Assembly: GCA_012934845.2 (NCBI GenBank)
Contig: WNNJ02003225.1
Coordinates: 124,001 to 188,000 of the forward strand
Reading direction: 5' to 3'
From: Pomphorhynchus laevis
Taxonomy: Eukaryota; Acanthocephala; Palaeacanthocephala; Echinorhynchida; Pomphorhynchidae
Length of the DNA stretch: 64,000 nt
Both the position numbers and the translations under genes were made by a program. The notes below the pieces were generated by a model, which saw only the letters and a program-made list of their open reading frames with translations, was not told the origin of the DNA and did no database searches. The stretch's first letter is position 1; the number at the start of each line of letters is the position of its first letter. Of the stretch, positions 33,991-44,940 are shown one piece after another.

Positions 33991-34510
33991 TTTTGCTAAT
34001 TCCCATTGATACCGCAATAAGCGCAATAATAATCGAATCCATAATCCAATAACGAACCTTTCGTTTGAACATATTATAGTGTCTGAGAGAGCAGCAATTT
34101 CCTCTGGCAACGAAATCCAAATATTTAGAATCCTGTGAGATAACATCCACGACCTAGCCAATCGACCATGTGAACGTTTATATGGAGTCCAACTGTGCTT
34201 ACGCAATCTTAACTGTCGAAGACACACAAATCTAGAAGGGCATCCTATCACTTAGTGAATCATCGCCCAAATAGATAAAAGGTCAAGTAAGACAAGCCTA
34301 AGACTCACATGAATAAATATAGCATGGTTAAATGCATATTAAACCAGTAGCCTTTGAGATCAATGCACATATGAGATTCACGTCGCATAACCGTGTCGAG
34401 GTACTTTATTTCTTTCTTAGTAATCGGGAAACTTGCTTGTACGCAATATTCTAAATGAGGTCTTACAAGAGCAACGAATAAAGTTTTGAAAACAAAAGCT
34501 GATTTCAAGA
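33961..34510 (-). mobile_element. LINE-D 3' fragment (CR1-like)
   Basis: Minus-strand frames: FKTLFVALVRPHLEYCVQAS (34500-34430), a standard late-RT block of CR1-type LINEs, and RQLRLRKHSWTPYKRSHGRL...ILNIWISLPEEI (34230-34090), the usual 'WNSLP' C-terminal block. The 3' end meets the LINE-C tail in a shared AAGATA repeat, so the two elements lie tail to tail. Confidence 0.75.
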
Positions 34511-35620
34511 AAAATGTAGTTTTTACACATTTTTATCCAAGATAAGGTAGGAAGCATAGATATTAGGAGTGTGGGGAGAACGTTTAAGAAAGCTATTAAA
34601 TACGCGAAAAGAGTGACGAAGTCGACGCTTAGAAAGACTACAGTAGGAATCGAACCAGGGAGCATAGCGCAAGCGCTGAAAACGTCGAGTTCGACTAATC
34701 AGAGTGTGATTGAGGATAGTCGTAAGTTCAGAATCAAACAGAATGCAGAGATCAACGGGAGAAATATATCAAGGAGTGAAAAGAGTGCTTGGAGTAGCTA
34801 ATGTTGGAAGCAGAGAAGGATGTTAGAGACGAGTAAGAGTGACAAGAAAATGATCGGACAAACCAGGATCAGTAATTGGCAATAAGATATAGTCATTGAA
34901 GCAGTTGGGAAAATCAATTATGTCGAGAGCACGGTCGAGAATATGAGCGAGGCTTGTTGAAAGTAATTTATAGTTAAAATCAGAAGAAAGATTAGTTAGA
35001 GTGATAGAGTCAGTCAGCCGGGCGATCAAGACAAATGTTAGAGTCAAGGAGAACAAAAGAAGGAGTATAAGACAATGAACAGTTAGACATGAGATCTGCA
35101 AGGTCGTTAAAGAACATACGTGAGGGGGCAACTGAACCTAGACGGTATACAATCACAAGTTCCATAAGGAAAGGAGTTGATTATCTGCATATGAGTAATT
35201 CGAACAAAGTGTAACGGATTTTAGCATTAATGTTACTTAGAGACGTTGGGTGACAAGCAATGGCAACAATACCGTAATGGTTAGAAGCAGTAGATGGTAA
35301 AGATACAATTGAACGAGCTGATTCAACTAGAAAACATTTGGAGCGACATAGACATCGAAGTGCAAGACCTTCAGAGTCTGAGTGTGGCATGATTCGGTAA
35401 TGAAGAGAATATCGATAGATAATTGATCGAAGATATCTTGGATCAGATCAGCTTTACGAAGAATGGAGTGAGTGTTAAAAAGACTAAGACGAAATATATG
35501 CTCAGGAGTGAAATCGACTTGCAAGGAAGACTGGGTAGAGACGGGTCGACAACGGATTTTTGGCATCGTGCTTACGAGACTTGCAAGTCTTTAAATTTAC
35601 TTTTTCATACGCTTAAGAAA
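34511..35620 (-). mobile_element. LINE-A internal fragment (endonuclease to pre-RT)
   Basis: Minus strand reads from FRLSLFNTHSILRKADLI..LSIDILFITES (35520-35380) through the endonuclease end 'ITDPGLSDHFLVT' (34880-34850) to the linker region near 34560, matching 23470-24600 of copy 4. Both ends are truncated. Frames are broken throughout. Confidence 0.8.
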
Positions 35621-37406
35621 AGTTAAACGAGTTCAGACATTTTTAAATAAATTATAGCCAACTTAATGTTTCATAAATCTAAAGAATATCTACCAACTAA
35701 TTCAAAATTAGTCTTGAAACATTGAACAACGCCTAGGATGCGACAGTATATATAATAAGTTCAAATCTAAATGGAGTATACAATAGTCTAGGCTGCGTAG
35801 ATAATCTATATGCTTTTCGATATAAAACAAATGTCAAGTAAAGAAAGCTGTTCTTAAAACGTGTAAACTTTGTAAAATGTTTAGTTCAGAAAATTTACTG
35901 TTTAGAAATGATTGCTCCAAGAGCAATCCAATCCATGATTAAATCCAATCTAATTGCATCAATATACAGTTAAAATCATTTACTAATTAAGCTTACTATT
36001 TATATATTTTTACAAAACAACATTGTTGCTGGTTTACCCATACTTATGGCATAAAAGCGAACAACTCCAACCCATCTACAATGTTATTATCCGTTTAAAT
36101 TAGTTAGCAGTAAAGGGTGACAACATTCACCTAATAAAAAATTATAAATATTTAGAACTCGGTGGGACAACTGCGTATTAACTTTGACCGACTTATGAAC
36201 CTGATTATAAATTGACAGCGGATGTCATATTAACGTCGTATTTTAAAATATGAAGCGATTAAAATAATACGTTAACTCGTTGTACATGATAAACCATGTT
36301 AAGAGAATGCCAAGATAATAGAGTCTAAATTAGATCAGATACACCGTAGTGTTTCGAAAGTGGCATAAGCAATTAAAAGAATCACGAGCAAAAGCTTTAC
36401 TGGTATCAAAAATTATTTCATCAAACAAAAACAAAAAAGCCTGTTGAAGATTCCCAAAAGTCAGAAGGTTTGATAAGGAATTGATCCTCAAACAGTCAAA
36501 ATGTTTGACAATACATCATTTTGACGCAAATGATCACGCGATCATCGTGCTAATAATCATTCAATAACTTTATCAGATACACTCATCAAGAAATGCTAAT
36601 TCTTTAGAAATGGTGAACCTCTATAAAAGTACTGATTAAAAGTATCTAAAATAATCAGATAAAATATTAAATTCAATGCTTTAATACAATAAAATAGTAT
36701 TATTAAAACATAAACACTACCGCAACATATATGATTCAAGGGTCTTAAATAGTATATCTCTGTAATTTAATTGAAACATTGAAAAATTTAGCCAAACTCA
36801 ATTAAGATATCGACAACAAATTATAATATTTAGTTTAAAACTAAAATTAAATTTTATTTAATAAAATGGTTTACTTTTTAAAATTTTGAAACATTAAAAA
36901 CATCAAATTTGTGATTTATGAATAAAATTTAATATTTCGAAATTTGATTATTTATAAAAATATGTGCATTAATATTATATTATATATTATTAATATATAC
37001 AATAATATTATATAATAATATATAATATTAAGAATATTATACTTTGAAAATTAATACCAATAATTACTTTCACAAGCAATTATTTTACTATGATTAAGCG
37101 CGGTCAAACAAATGTAAACGATTTATTGTGCGAACGAAGCAAATATCAAACAAGATAGAATAATTAAGATGTATTACATAAGTGGGTTATCTCCTGAACA
37201 TGCTAATAACATATACAAAATTGTAAATTTGGTTCACCATCAATGCTCTAAATGAAACCCGACTTTAGATCGAGAAAAATGAAATAAGCCATTTTAATAA
37301 GACAAATCAGCTCGACAATGAATGGCAACGATTATCACATCTTGTAACTTCACAACCTGTACCTTATATGCTTTTGCTTATGTGTTTTGGTCTTTTACAT
37401 TGTATA
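35621..37406. other. AT-rich non-coding stretch
   Basis: No supported gene, RNA gene or element. Poly-purine and AT repeats occur, including TATAATATTATATAAT-type runs at 36960-37035. Confidence 0.5.
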
Positions 37407-37452
37407 TTGCTTTGATAATGGTTTCACAAGGAAACCGAAATATTGGCAGCAA
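37407..37452 (+). ncRNA. Hammerhead-like core motif
   Basis: TTGCT (37407-37411) can pair with AGCAA (37448-37452). Inside are TTGATAA, an extra T, a perfect 6-bp stem GGTTTC/GAAACC with an ACAAG loop, then GAAA (37437-37440). The layout matches the motifs at 5013 and 42914, but C3 is T, G8 is A and the base before the cleavage site is not U, so it looks like a decayed copy. Confidence 0.3.
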
Positions 37453-37496
37453 CAACATTTTTTGTTGGTGAATGCCTTTCATTTTTTAATAAATAT

Positions 37497-37630
37497 AAAT
37501 GAATATATTTTTATTAAACGTGACAAATGCGTGACAGCTGCACTAAATGAAAAAATTAAGCAGATAAATTGTTTAAATGGGACCGGATTAAGCGTTTGAA
37601 TCGGTCAAACTGGACAAGGATTTGAGAAAC
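37497..37630 (-). mobile_element. LINE-A 3' tail fragment
   Basis: TTTTATTAAACGTGACAAAT, GCGTGACAGCTGCAC and CAGATAAATTGTTTAAATG match the inverted tail of LINE-A copy 2 (11643-11760). Only about 130 bases remain. Confidence 0.7.
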
Positions 37631-38083
37631 ACATCTAAAACATAAATATAGCATTAAACGTGATAATATGAAGTATTATCACATTATTATCTATATGATA
37701 ATATTATAATATTATAATATAATATTATAATATTATATAATATGATATTATAATATGAATATAATATTATATGATAATATTATATTCAAGTATTATCTTT
37801 ATGTTAAATACTTTATTTAACATAAAGTATTATTTTTTATCGTATGAAAGTGATTACATTTCAAGTATTATACAGGAGGTTTATTTTATAAAAAGAATTA
37901 CGTGATAATAAAATAGATTTTATTTTTAAAAAATTTCCTATTAAATTTATTGTTTGATATATTTTATATTTAATTGAACTTGATAATTAATTTTGTTTCA
38001 GTTTTATATTGTGGCTTCGTGTTTTTTGTATTATATTTTATATAAGAAAAAGTTATAACTGTTCAGTATAATTAAAATTATAA
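37631..38083. other. AT-rich stretch with palindromic ATAATATTAT repeats
   Basis: 37690-37790 is built of ATAATATTAT words. CTTTATGTTAAATA (37797-37810) and TATTTAACATAAAG (37814-37827) form a 14-bp perfect hairpin with a 3-base loop. No gene seen. Confidence 0.6.
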
Positions 38084-38900
38084 TGACTACAAAGACAGCT
38101 ACGAAGACAAAGACATCTACAAAGACCGCTACGACCGACACTAACTGTGCTCAACTGCAAGTTAAGTGCTCGACACACGACTTCAGCATATGGACCACAA
38201 TCGCCAGCTACAACAGTAAGTCTGAAGAATACTTCATCGTGGATTTTATGCCAACAAACTAATCCACAACATCTCCCTCAGCACATATCAACTACCAACA
38301 TGTTGACACAAACTACCCTGTTGTTTCCAATGCCTTTTTTTCACACACTGATCCTGTCACCACATACACTTCCCGTCTCATGTCATCTTCAATCCCCGAC
38401 ACCCCAGTCTCGTCCATCCGTTCTGGTTTCTCATTAACCTACATCCATCAATCAAAATCACCCCGCCTAAACTCCACGATCCTTCCACTCATAACATTTC
38501 CTCAGATCGCATACCACCCTCTATATTATCCATATCGACTTTGTCTCCCGTTGTCGAACTTATTTTCTTCATATCCTCAACTCCAAGCTCTCATATAATG
38601 ACCTCACCCACTCACGTCACTCGTCCTCCTTCAATAAAAAGCTTTCCTGATCACGATCGTTGCGTCATCTTCACCGATACCACTACTTCCACCTTCTTAT
38701 CTCCACAAGCACGTCTCGACCACGATGTTTCCGCCTTCAGATTCATCCTCTCGTCTCTTGTTCTTCTATCTCATCGAATCTCTCTCACCGTATCCTGGCA
38801 CCGATTCCGACGACCACTCCATTCGCCGTTTCGTAATTACTGAATCATAATTCATCGATCTCTTATTTTTTTCACCAAATCATGGCACATTGATTCCAGC
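38084..38900 (+). mobile_element. LINE-A 5' fragment (ORF1)
   Basis: ATG at 38084 reads MTTKTATKTKTSTKTATTDT, then CAQLQVKCSTHDFSIWTTIA...EEYFIVDFM, a decayed version of the Cys/VWT/CGFC motif. It then passes Ser/Thr/Pro-rich sequence to an RRM-like piece near 38630-38740 (SFPDHDRCVIF...ARLDHDVSAFRFIL). Truncated at about 38900, before ORF2. Confidence 0.7.
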
Positions 38901-38959
38901 GTTCTCTTTATTCTGTATCTGCTCTCTGCTCGTTGCTAACTAGTCGAATCCTCCCGCCC

Positions 38960-40565
38960 CGAAGGTGTAGCAAAAATGCCAAACCTTCCCAATATCTCTG
39001 TTTCCCTCAGGAGTTCTATGTATAGACATTTTCCCTTGAGTTCTATGTATAGACTCCAGCTGAGTAGGGATATGACGATCATTGCTCGTCTTGTTCCTTC
39101 TCAGTCTTTATTTTGGAAGATATTCAAGAAGTTTGCTGGAATGAGAGGGTTTCGGGTTGGATAGTTTGCATAGGAATTGATAAAATTTCGGAGGAGTCAC
39201 TATCTCTACACAAGTAGATATATCCCCAACCAATCACACCTTGGGGTGACTTCAGGAGTAAGGACTTATCTATTACAGATATCCTGAATTCCTGGAGCCT
39301 ACTTTCGGGTACATCCAAAACCCATTCGTCTCCATTCACTCGCGTCTATCAGCTTTTGGCAGACAGTCAGAGAAAGGAGGTCGCCATTAATATGCTTTAA
39401 ACCACCCCTCCAATTTAGCCAGCATAAGCATCTATCGAAGGGTATTTTTAGCTAACAAAAATCGATTCCATGCCCTAAAGATCTGCAGTTATTTCGATTT
39501 AAAACGCTTTCATCTCCATTTGCGAAACATCTCAATTTACGAAAAAGCGCTTGCGTGTTAAAATCCACGATCACTTAAGTGGGCGCAATTTAATCCCACA
39601 TAGTTTTTATGTTTTTGCAAAGTGTCGCTCAGGCCACTCAGCTATCGGTGCAGTATATCAGTTTTGTCAAGAAAACAATCATCAGCTTGCTGTAGATGTC
39701 TTTCGTGATGTTTCCGCTGCATTCGACCGCATCTTAATTCCATTTGATATCTCTTCTCTCATGTCCCTTGGGTTGCATGCGAGAATTGTTAACAGGGTTT
39801 AAATATTGCTTTACACTAAGAGATTTTTTACGAAAATGACTCTGATAAACGACAGTTCTACCCTATCACAGGTGTGCCTCAAGGATCCCCACTCTCTTCC
39901 ATCTTATTAGTGCTTCATCCATTGCTCAATTCAAACCCTTTAAACGTGATCATCATCTAGTGGTATACACTGATGATACCACAATCATGTTTTTAGTACC
40001 CAGATGCAAATATGTAGTCTTAGACATCGACCGCTTTTTCGTAAGATTAAAAAACTAGTTATTCCCATCCAATCTTCTCCTCAATTTATCAAAATAGCAG
40101 GTGGTCGTCCTTGATTGCGCCCTTTCCACCAATAAGCTAAATAAACTAACACTCTTTTCTTTCTCTTTCATTTTGAACAATCAACACCTCCCAGCCTTTA
40201 CATATCGAGTGAGATACCTGGGGGTACCAATTTGATTAAATGGACGGTCATATCTAATTTGAATAGGTTCAAAAGTGTCTTGAAGAGAGCTAGATGGACC
40301 CAACGTCTGTCATTATAACGGAGTATTGTCATTGAAACGAGTCCAACGTATTTCATGAAAACGTTGTACTTAGGTGAATCTTTGGTGAACATGGCCAATC
40401 TCGGGATTAGTCTTTTTTTTAAAAGAAATCCCCAATAGCAAAGACTAAGATTTTTTTGAAGCTCCTCACGTCGAGACTACCAATCATAGTACGCCTCGAT
40501 TAGATCCTCAGATGTGTGAGAGAGACCCTGAGTGGTTGTCGAAAGGCGGTGCGTGATACCTGATC
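38960..40565 (+). mobile_element. LINE-C copy, degenerate
   Basis: Parallel to 32250-33830: FWKIFKK (39113), GDFRSK-type (39245), a short frame HSAIGAVYQFCQENNHQLAVDVFRD...SAAFDRILIPFDIS (39551-39802), GVPQGSPLSSIL (39870) and VVYTDDTTIMF (39960). It ends at 40560 without the ATCTTT tail. A 17-base word GAGTTCTATGTATAGAC is doubled at 39010-39055. Many stops and frameshifts; much older than the copy at 32094. Confidence 0.8.
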
Positions 40566-41654
40566 CTAATAATATTTATAATATTAATTATCATTTCTTG
40601 CTGCTTAACCAGATACATTCAATTAAATGGTAATTTTAGACATCCGCAAAAGTTTCTGGAACTGTTCGCTATCAATTAATTGCTTTCTAGTCTTAAATGA
40701 TGATCTTATTTATCTTGCCACTATAGAAGTCACCATATAATCTTTACAGAGTGTGAATATAATAACCACAGATGTCCGAATATAAATCTTATAGCAAACC
40801 TTACGTAAGTGCATTATTGCCTTTTAAAACAATGTCTTAATTCAAATACTTTGAAAAATATTAGTGTAAAAATACTATTACAAAACATTTAAAATTTATT
40901 TTTTAAATAAAATAAGTTCAAGAGGTTAATTAAGGTATTTACATTTTTAAATTTATATAATATAAAATACAGTTAATTGAACTGATTGGTTGATCTGCTT
41001 TTAAATTAAGAAGAACACAAATTCGTATCTTGCTAAAAAATTTTATTTGCAATACACCTTATCTGAAAGGTGGTTCCGAACATTTTAAATTTGATTTTAC
41101 TTTGTTTTATTAATTTAATTTTTATTGTTTTTCAATTAAAATTCCAAAATTTCATTTAAGGTCTTTGGTTAAGACTTATTTTTATTTATCTTTTGAAGTT
41201 TTGTAGTTGTGCAGTACTAATATACTGTGTGTGTTTTTATCTTTTTAACTAGTTTAATTAACAACTTTATTTTCTCACAATTTAGATTTGAATTTTTCAA
41301 AACTGAATGCCGATAAAAGAAGGGATGTGAGATATAATGTAGGGAAATGAGAAATAGTTCATCCGTTTTCCATTTTGCCAAAGATACTATTTAATAAAAT
41401 TAATCATATACTTGGAATTTTATAAATTTTAAAGAATTTTGAATTCTTAAATATTTAAAAATAAAATTATCTACTAAATCTTATAAATTCTTATATATAA
41501 ATCTAGATATAGCAAATTTCAAGATTAAAGTGATTGTTATCTGATCTAATTAATAAACTAGAATTGGAAATCACAAACTTTTTAAGATGTTCATAAGATA
41601 TGGAAAACCTAACAGCATTTTTCATTTACTTCTTTGGCCAAGAATATAGTATAT
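40566..41654. other. AT-rich non-coding stretch
   Basis: No coding frame, RNA gene or known repeat supported. Confidence 0.5.
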
Positions 41655-42600
41655 GATGAAATCAGCTGTTCTTCCAGATGACCTCTAATGTTTATTCTGA
41701 TACATCGTATAACAATTAATTTTTATTTTAAAGTCAAACTTTATATAGATAAAGTTATAAAATTATTTAAATATATGTTTCGATATATTGAAGCAATGAT
41801 CAGTTAGTCGCTCTTCAAAGCATGATCTAGCTATATGTTCTAAAGTTGGGACATCTATATTTAGAAAATATGGAAGTTGTTCTAATGTGAGGTAATAGTA
41901 GCCCAATTAAAGCTGACTTATTTTTAAGCCTTATGGACAATAAATTTGTTAATAACTTTTTAAAAAATAAATCTCAATTATATAAAATTTAGATTTAAAA
42001 TATAATTTAAATGTAATTTAAATATATTTAATATATTTAAATATAATTTAAATATGATTTAATATATTTAAAATATATATTCATATATATGAAATATATG
42101 TTTTGATATATTGATGATATATGTGTATTTAATTCTAACAAGTTTTATTCAATAAGCGAACAAATTTATCCAGAAAGCCTCATTCTTAATAAAACCAATA
42201 TTAATGATAAAGAAGGTGTATATCTAGATATGAACATTAAATTAACATTAACTAAAACTCTATTAATTTATATCGTAAAGATGACATATTTAAATTTGCA
42301 AGAAACATATTTTTGCATGAGCATTCATGCATACCATATAATATAAAATATAATACATTAAATAATGAAATTTTAAGAATTGCAACAATGTGTAATGATA
42401 TTTAATTTTAACTGTGTAAAAAATAAATCTAAATTATAGAAAATATCTTTTATATATTAAAATTTTATATTTTAAATTTCAATTTTAAATTTTAAAACAA
42501 TCAATTATTTTATTAAATAAGCGAACAAATTTATCCAGGTAGCCTCATCCTTAATAAAACAAATATTAATGATAACGAAGGTATAAAGTAGGTAATATTA
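41655..42600 (+). mobile_element. PLE-like element, degenerate copy
   Basis: Non-coding module at 41660-41760 (AGATGACCTCTAATGTTTAT, GATACATCGTATAAC), then RT pieces: 'GTSIFRKYGSCSNV' (41855), 'ADLFLSLMDNKFVNN' (41905), MFRYIDDICVFNSNKFYSI (42080-42150), 'YPESLILNKTNINDKEGVYL' (42165-42225) and a Tyr/Arg-rich end to 42400. A partial second RT piece (IYPGSLILNKTNIND) sits at 42525. Both are shorter relatives of the open copy at 44254. Confidence 0.65.
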
Positions 42601-42680
42601 TAAGTATTTATAAGTGTTTTAAATATTTATATATAATTGTTTGCTTAATTAAAATTTCTTTAAATAATTTAATGGGGACA

Positions 42681-42835
42681 ATATCAGCCCACACATGATG
42701 ATTGTACAGCAGGACGCTACTAATCAGCCCACCCAGGCTGATTGTACTGCAGGACGCTACTAATTAGCCCACCCAGGCTGATTGTACTGCAGGACGCTAC
42801 TAATTAGCCCACCCAGGCTGATTAGTAGCGTTCTG
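42681..42835. repeat. 40-bp tandem repeat ending in a hairpin
   Basis: Nearly four units of AGCCCACCCAGGCTGATTGT + ACTGCAGGACGCTACTAATT. The last unit turns into CAGGACGCTACTAATTAGCC (42790-42809), loop CACCCA, GGCTGATTAGTAGCGTTCTG (42816-42835), a 20-bp hairpin with two mismatches. The following sequence to 42892 is repeated at 60018-60105. Confidence 0.9.
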
Positions 42836-42945
42836 GTGTATCAAGAATGGGAATAATACATGTGAGGATAATGTCGTGTCACAACCAGAATAATTTCAGC
42901 TCACAGATGAATCCTGATGATGATAGCAGGAGCTATCGAAATATA
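42836..42945 (+). repeat. Dispersed repeat (second copy at 60040-60105) with hammerhead-like core
   Basis: GTATCAAGAATGGGAATAAT, TGTGAGGATAATGTCGTG and CACAACCAGAA recur at 60040-60105. Just downstream, CTGATGA (42914-42920), an extra T, GATAGC/GCTATC with an AGGA loop, and GAAA (42938-42941) reproduce the hammerhead-like geometry of the 5013 motif with a different stem II. A convincing stem I was not found. Confidence 0.5.
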
Positions 42946-43065
42946 GAATTTTTATCAAATAAAGGATATTTTCTTCTTCGTTCTTGTAATAACTATATAT
43001 TTGAAATGGAAGAAGTGTGTTTAGTATTTATTATTTAATTATTTCCAATAATTAAATAATAATAA

Positions 43066-43500
43066 TTTTCTGTACACAAATTTGTTTGCTAATGGATCGT
43101 TAAGAAAATTCTTTACTTCGCTAAATAATTATAAATTAATTAAATAAATAATTATTCCAATACTATACTTACATCGAAGATATTTACCATCTTAATAATA
43201 TCAATAATATCAACAAATTAAATAAACTTTATTAACAATTACAAAATAAGCAAGAAAATAAGCACGCCCGTTTCGGATTTGCATTCATGTTTGTTTGATT
43301 GTAATCAATTTTCTGTACACAAATTTGTTTGTTAATAAATCGTTAGGAAATCTCTTATTCCGTTAAATTAATTAAATAAGTAATTATTTCTAATATTATA
43401 TTTACATCGACGATATTTAATCCTTGATGGTAAATTGCTTCGTTGATAAGCATGTCCGTTTTGGATTTGAATTCGTGTTTATTTTTCTGATTAAAAAATT
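43066..43500. repeat. 243-bp tandem duplication
   Basis: TTTTCTGTACACAAATTTGT at 43066 recurs at 43309. Both copies pass through ATCGTTA, an AATTAATTAAATAA run, TTACATCGA, and AAGCACGCCCGTTTCGGATT versus AAGCATGTCCGTTTTGGATT. A third, partial copy (44080-44180: CTTATTTCGATAAA, TTACATCGAAAATATTTAAT) lies upstream of the next PLE-like copy. Confidence 0.8.
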
Positions 43501-43727
43501 ATAAAATATCTATAATTTGTAAGACAATTGTAAATTGAATTGACCAGTTTTTAATTTTATTACAAATAGCAAATTTCATAGTAATTAAATAGCAAAGAAT
43601 CGAAACCAACCTGATGTCACGCCTCTAAAGTTTCTTCACATATAACCATTAAGTTCATTCTATCATACAACTATTTTTTCATTAAAAATGGGGTTAGCGC
43701 TTTATGAAATTTCGATAAAAAATTAAT

Positions 43728-43918
43728 TCACTTGAAATCAAATCGGCGAACATAATTTGCTGGCAGCATTCCACATTTATTACCCAGTTGTCCGTATAGC
43801 CACTGTGGGCCAGCAGTACCGAGTATTTTTATTATCGTTGATTTAGTAAAGTTTAAATCGTTCTGTTTGTGATAATCCAATGGAACATAATCAAACAATG
43901 CCTGTACATGATATTGAC
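43728..43918 (-). CDS. SH3-domain protein, terminal exon
   Basis: 191 bases opened by an AG at 43919-43920 and ending at a TGA at 43728-43730. It encodes an SH3 domain almost complete in one exon: QALFDYVP (the ALYDY motif), DLNFTKSTIIKIL (second and third strands), PQWLYGQLG (the WW-type position, here WL) and GMLPANYVRRFDF (the PxNYV motif). SH3 domains bind proline-rich peptides in signalling and membrane-trafficking proteins. The exon phase joins cleanly to the exon at 43974-44004: its GT completes a GGT codon. Which SH3 family it belongs to cannot be told without the upstream exons. It was missed as an open frame because it lacks an early ATG and its start lies in an intron. Confidence 0.75.
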
Positions 43919-43973
43919 CTTGAATAATATATGATTGCTTTATTTGATTCAGATAGCTAGCTTAAAAGCATAC

Positions 43974-44004
43974 CTTTATCGTAATTGACCGTAGGACTCG
44001 AAAT
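43974..44004 (-). CDS. SH3-domain protein, penultimate small exon
   Basis: 31 bases between TATAG and AAAG|GTATGC, coding ISSPTVNYDK plus one base that the next exon completes to Gly (ISSPTVNYDKGQYHVQALFDY across the junction). The intron between (43919-43973) is 55 bases with GT and AG ends. Upstream exons are not visible; PLE-like copies fill 44190-45660. Confidence 0.55.
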
Positions 44005-44189
44005 CTATAAGGCGACAAAATTGATCTTTAATTGAATTGATTAATAATAAAGATTAATAATAAGACTATTAATAATCGTTAATTATTAATAGATCCTTAA
44101 AAAATCTCTTATTTCGATAAATGAGAAATTATAATAAGAAATTACATCGAAAATATTTAATCTTCGATGTAACCTATTAGGTAGCCTTA

Positions 44190-44940
44190 TTCTTAACAAA
44201 ACCAATATTGATGATAAATAAGGTTATCATCAATATTAGAATCCTTAAATATTTTGATAAATCAAAATTATTTAAAAGTAGGGACATCTATATTTAGACA
44301 AGTAAAAGGTGTTCCAATGGGTGGTACTAGTAGCACAATTATAGCTGACTTGTTTTTAAGCTTTATAGAATATGAATTTGTTCATAACTGCGTAAAAACT
44401 AAATCTAAACAATATAAATATATGAAATATATGTTTCGATACATTGATGATATATGTGTATTTAATTCTAATAATTTTTATTCAATTAGTGAGCACATTT
44501 ATCCAGAAAGCCTTATTCTTAACAAAACCAATATTAATGATAAAGAAGGTGTATATCTAGATATGAACATTAAATTAACATTAACTAAAACTACTATTAA
44601 TTTATATCGTAAAGATGACATATTTAAATTTACAAGAAACATATTTTTGCATGAGCATTCATGCATACCATATAATATAAAATATAATACATTAAATAAT
44701 GAAATTTTAAGAATTGCAACAATATGTAATGATATTGGCTTTCTTCAAAATCATTTAAATAATTTAAGAGATACATATTTTAAACTAGGTTACTGTAAAA
44801 ATAACATCAAACAGAAAATAGTAAAATATATAAATCAAGACAATAATATAAAAAATAAATTTTAAATTATTAGCGGAAAATTTTTATGGATAGATAATAA
44901 ATAATATATTTTGTATTAGAATAAGATATTATATAATCAA
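44190..44940 (+). mobile_element. PLE-like element, best-preserved RT copy
   Basis: Includes the open frame at 44254-44865 and a following non-coding part with GCGGAAAATTTTTATGGATA, ATAAATAATATATTTTGTAT and TTAGAATAAGATA, which links RT to the family's dispersed end. Truncated on the N-terminal side of RT. Confidence 0.7.
44254..44865 (+). CDS. PLE-like reverse transcriptase, C-terminal half
   Basis: 203 residues. GVPMGGTSSTIIADLF (residues 19-34) is the RT motif B equivalent, and RYIDDICVF (62-70) holds the catalytic Asp pair. NKTNINDKEGVYLDMNIKLT and a KDDIFKFTRNIF...HSCIPYNIKYNTLNNEI segment follow, the late region seen in 'RYIDDI' RTs of many invertebrates. The N-terminal RT motifs and any GIY-YIG endonuclease are absent. 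Penelope-like is my best assignment; another YIDD-type retroelement is possible. Sequence context is strongly AT-rich with Asn/Ile/Lys-heavy coding. Confidence 0.65.
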   Translation: MINQNYLKVGTSIFRQVKGVPMGGTSSTIIADLFLSFIEYEFVHNCVKTKSKQYKYMKYMFRYIDDICVFNSNNFYSISEHIYPESLILNKTNINDKEGVYLDMNIKLTLTKTTINLYRKDDIFKFTRNIFLHEHSCIPYNIKYNTLNNEILRIATICNDIGFLQNHLNNLRDTYFKLGYCKNNIKQKIVKYINQDNNIKNKF

